A DNA stretch of 6,936 nt from an uncultured Oscillospiraceae bacterium (GTDB lineage: Bacteria; Bacillota; Clostridia; Oscillospirales; Oscillospiraceae): contig CARXAY010000070.1 of assembly GCA_949093475.1 (NCBI GenBank), positions 1 through 6,936 of the forward strand. Direction: 5' to 3'. Both the position numbers and the translations under genes were made by a program. This document shows, piece by piece, positions 6,082-6,936 of the stretch; the stretch's first letter is position 1, and each line of letters begins with the position of its first letter. A model generated the notes under the pieces. It made no database searches and was not told the origin of the DNA. It saw only the letters and a program-made list of their open reading frames with translations.

Positions 6082-6936
6082 TTATTTCGCCTTGGTGGCC
6101 ACTTCCTCGGCCAGCTTGGCGGTGAGGTCGGCCAAGCTCATCGCCCCCAGATCCTCCCCGGCCCGGGTGCGGACGGAGACAGTCTTGTTCTCCATGTCCC
6201 GGTCGCCGAGAACCAGCATATAGGGGATCTTCTCCAGCGTGGCCTCCCGGATCTTCTTGCCGATCTTCTCGTTTCTCGTGTCCGTCTCCACCCGGAAGCC
6301 CGCCTCGTCCAGCGCCTTGGCGACCTCGGCGGCGTAGCCGTCCGCCCGGTCGGTGACGGTGAGCACCTTCACCTGAACGGGAGCGAGCCAAGTGGGGAAC
6401 GCCCCGGCAAAATGCTCGGTGATGACGCCGATGAACCGCTCGATGCTGCCCAGCACCACCCGGTGGATCATCACGGGGCGGTGCTTTTCGCCGTCCTCGC
6501 CGGTGTATTCCAGCTCAAAGCGTTCGGGGAGCTGGGAATCCAACTGGATCGTGCCGCACTGCCAAGTGCGGCCCAGAGAATCCGCCAGATGGAAGTCCAG
6601 CTTCGGGCCGTAGAACGCCCCGTCCCCCTCGTTGATGACGAACTCCTTGCCCATGGCGGTGATGGCCTGCTTCAGAATGTCCTGATTGCGTTCCCACTGC
6701 TCCACCGTGCCGATGTGATCCTCCGGCATGGTGGAAAGCTCGATGGTGTAGGAGAGGCCGAACACGGAGTAAACCTCGTCAAAGAGGCGGACGGTCTCTT
6801 GGATCACGTCCTGCATCTGGTCGGGGGTCATAAAGACGTGGGCGTCGTCCTGACTGAAGCAGCGCACCCGGAACAGGCCGTGGAGCGCGCCGGACAGCTC
6901 GTGGCGGTGAACAAGGCCGATCTCCCCCACCCGCAG
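6082..6936 (-). CDS. thrS: Threonyl-tRNA synthetase, C-terminal 284 residues (5' part beyond right edge)
   Basis: ThrRS charges tRNA-Thr with threonine. The frame is open to the right edge, beginning LRVGEIGLVHRHELSGAL, which is class II motif 2. The GTG at 6930 is an internal Val codon, not a start. Numbering from the first visible codon, R11 corresponds to E. coli motif 2 R363, and H33 in QDDAHVF to the zinc ligand H385. H158 in MIHRVVLGSIER corresponds to zinc ligand H511 and R167 to motif 3 R520. The third zinc ligand, a Cys, lies outside the window. The C-terminal anticodon-binding domain follows from about residue 185 to the end (VKVLTVTD; GKKIREATLEKIPYMLVLG). About 355 residues of a usual ~640-residue enzyme, including the TGS and editing domains, lie outside. 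A T-box leader, common for this gene in Firmicutes, would also be outside and cannot be judged. The stop is TAA at 6084-6082. Confidence 0.98.
   Translation of the reverse strand: MRVGEIGLVHRHELSGALHGLFRVRCFSQDDAHVFMTPDQMQDVIQETVRLFDEVYSVFGLSYTIELSTMPEDHIGTVEQWERNQDILKQAITAMGKEFVINEGDGAFYGPKLDFHLADSLGRTWQCGTIQLDSQLPERFELEYTGEDGEKHRPVMIHRVVLGSIERFIGVITEHFAGAFPTWLAPVQVKVLTVTDRADGYAAEVAKALDEAGFRVETDTRNEKIGKKIREATLEKIPYMLVLGDRDMENKTVSVRTRAGEDLGAMSLADLTAKLAEEVATKAK

Noticed and set aside
6928..6930. GTG at 6930 as the start of a short thrS-like gene
   Set aside because: The frame stays open to the window edge and the preceding codons (Leu-Arg) continue the conserved ThrRS motif 2 region, so this is an internal Val.

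Overview
All genes in this window lie on the minus strand, so the biology reads from the right edge to the left. Clear GC-rich codon use, AGGAGG-type ribosome binding sites, a consensus SigA-type promoter and the miaB-x-mutS-x-mutL gene order point to a GC-rich Firmicute, probably class Clostridia (Oscillospiraceae-like). The lineage is an inference from style and synteny, not from a search.

Layout from right to left: the C-terminal half of threonyl-tRNA synthetase thrS (6936-6082, its 5' part outside the window); a perfect 20-bp-stem intrinsic terminator (6072-6029); a strong promoter (-35 TTGAAA, 17-bp spacer, extended -10 TATAAT); then a compact, probably single operon. The operon holds miaB (tRNA ms2i6A37 methylthiotransferase), an unrecognised 89-residue three-helix membrane protein, mutS, a CPBP/CAAX-protease-family membrane protein, and mutL, whose N-terminal 307 codons fill the left edge. 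miaB to the CPBP gene are packed with overlaps or no gap (TGATG, TAGATG, a 16-nt overlap). The only real gap is 173 bp before mutL, and it is filled by a nested palindromic repeat element built from two mirror-image half-elements.

How they work together: MutS recognises mismatches and MutL is its ATP-driven partner, so the core of mismatch repair is co-transcribed with a tRNA-modifying enzyme, an arrangement known from Bacillus and relatives (miaB-ymcA-cotE-mutS-mutL). The differences lie in the slots between these genes. A small membrane protein sits where Bacillus has ymcA/cotE, and a CPBP-family protein with degenerate catalytic motifs sits between mutS and mutL. MutS also ends just after the ATPase domain, without the usual C-terminal tail.

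Most of the window is ordinary housekeeping sequence. I see no phage, CRISPR, toxin-antitoxin or insertion-sequence genes, and no clearly new multi-gene system. The points worth a second look are the palindromic element, the CPBP protein, the small membrane protein and the short MutS.
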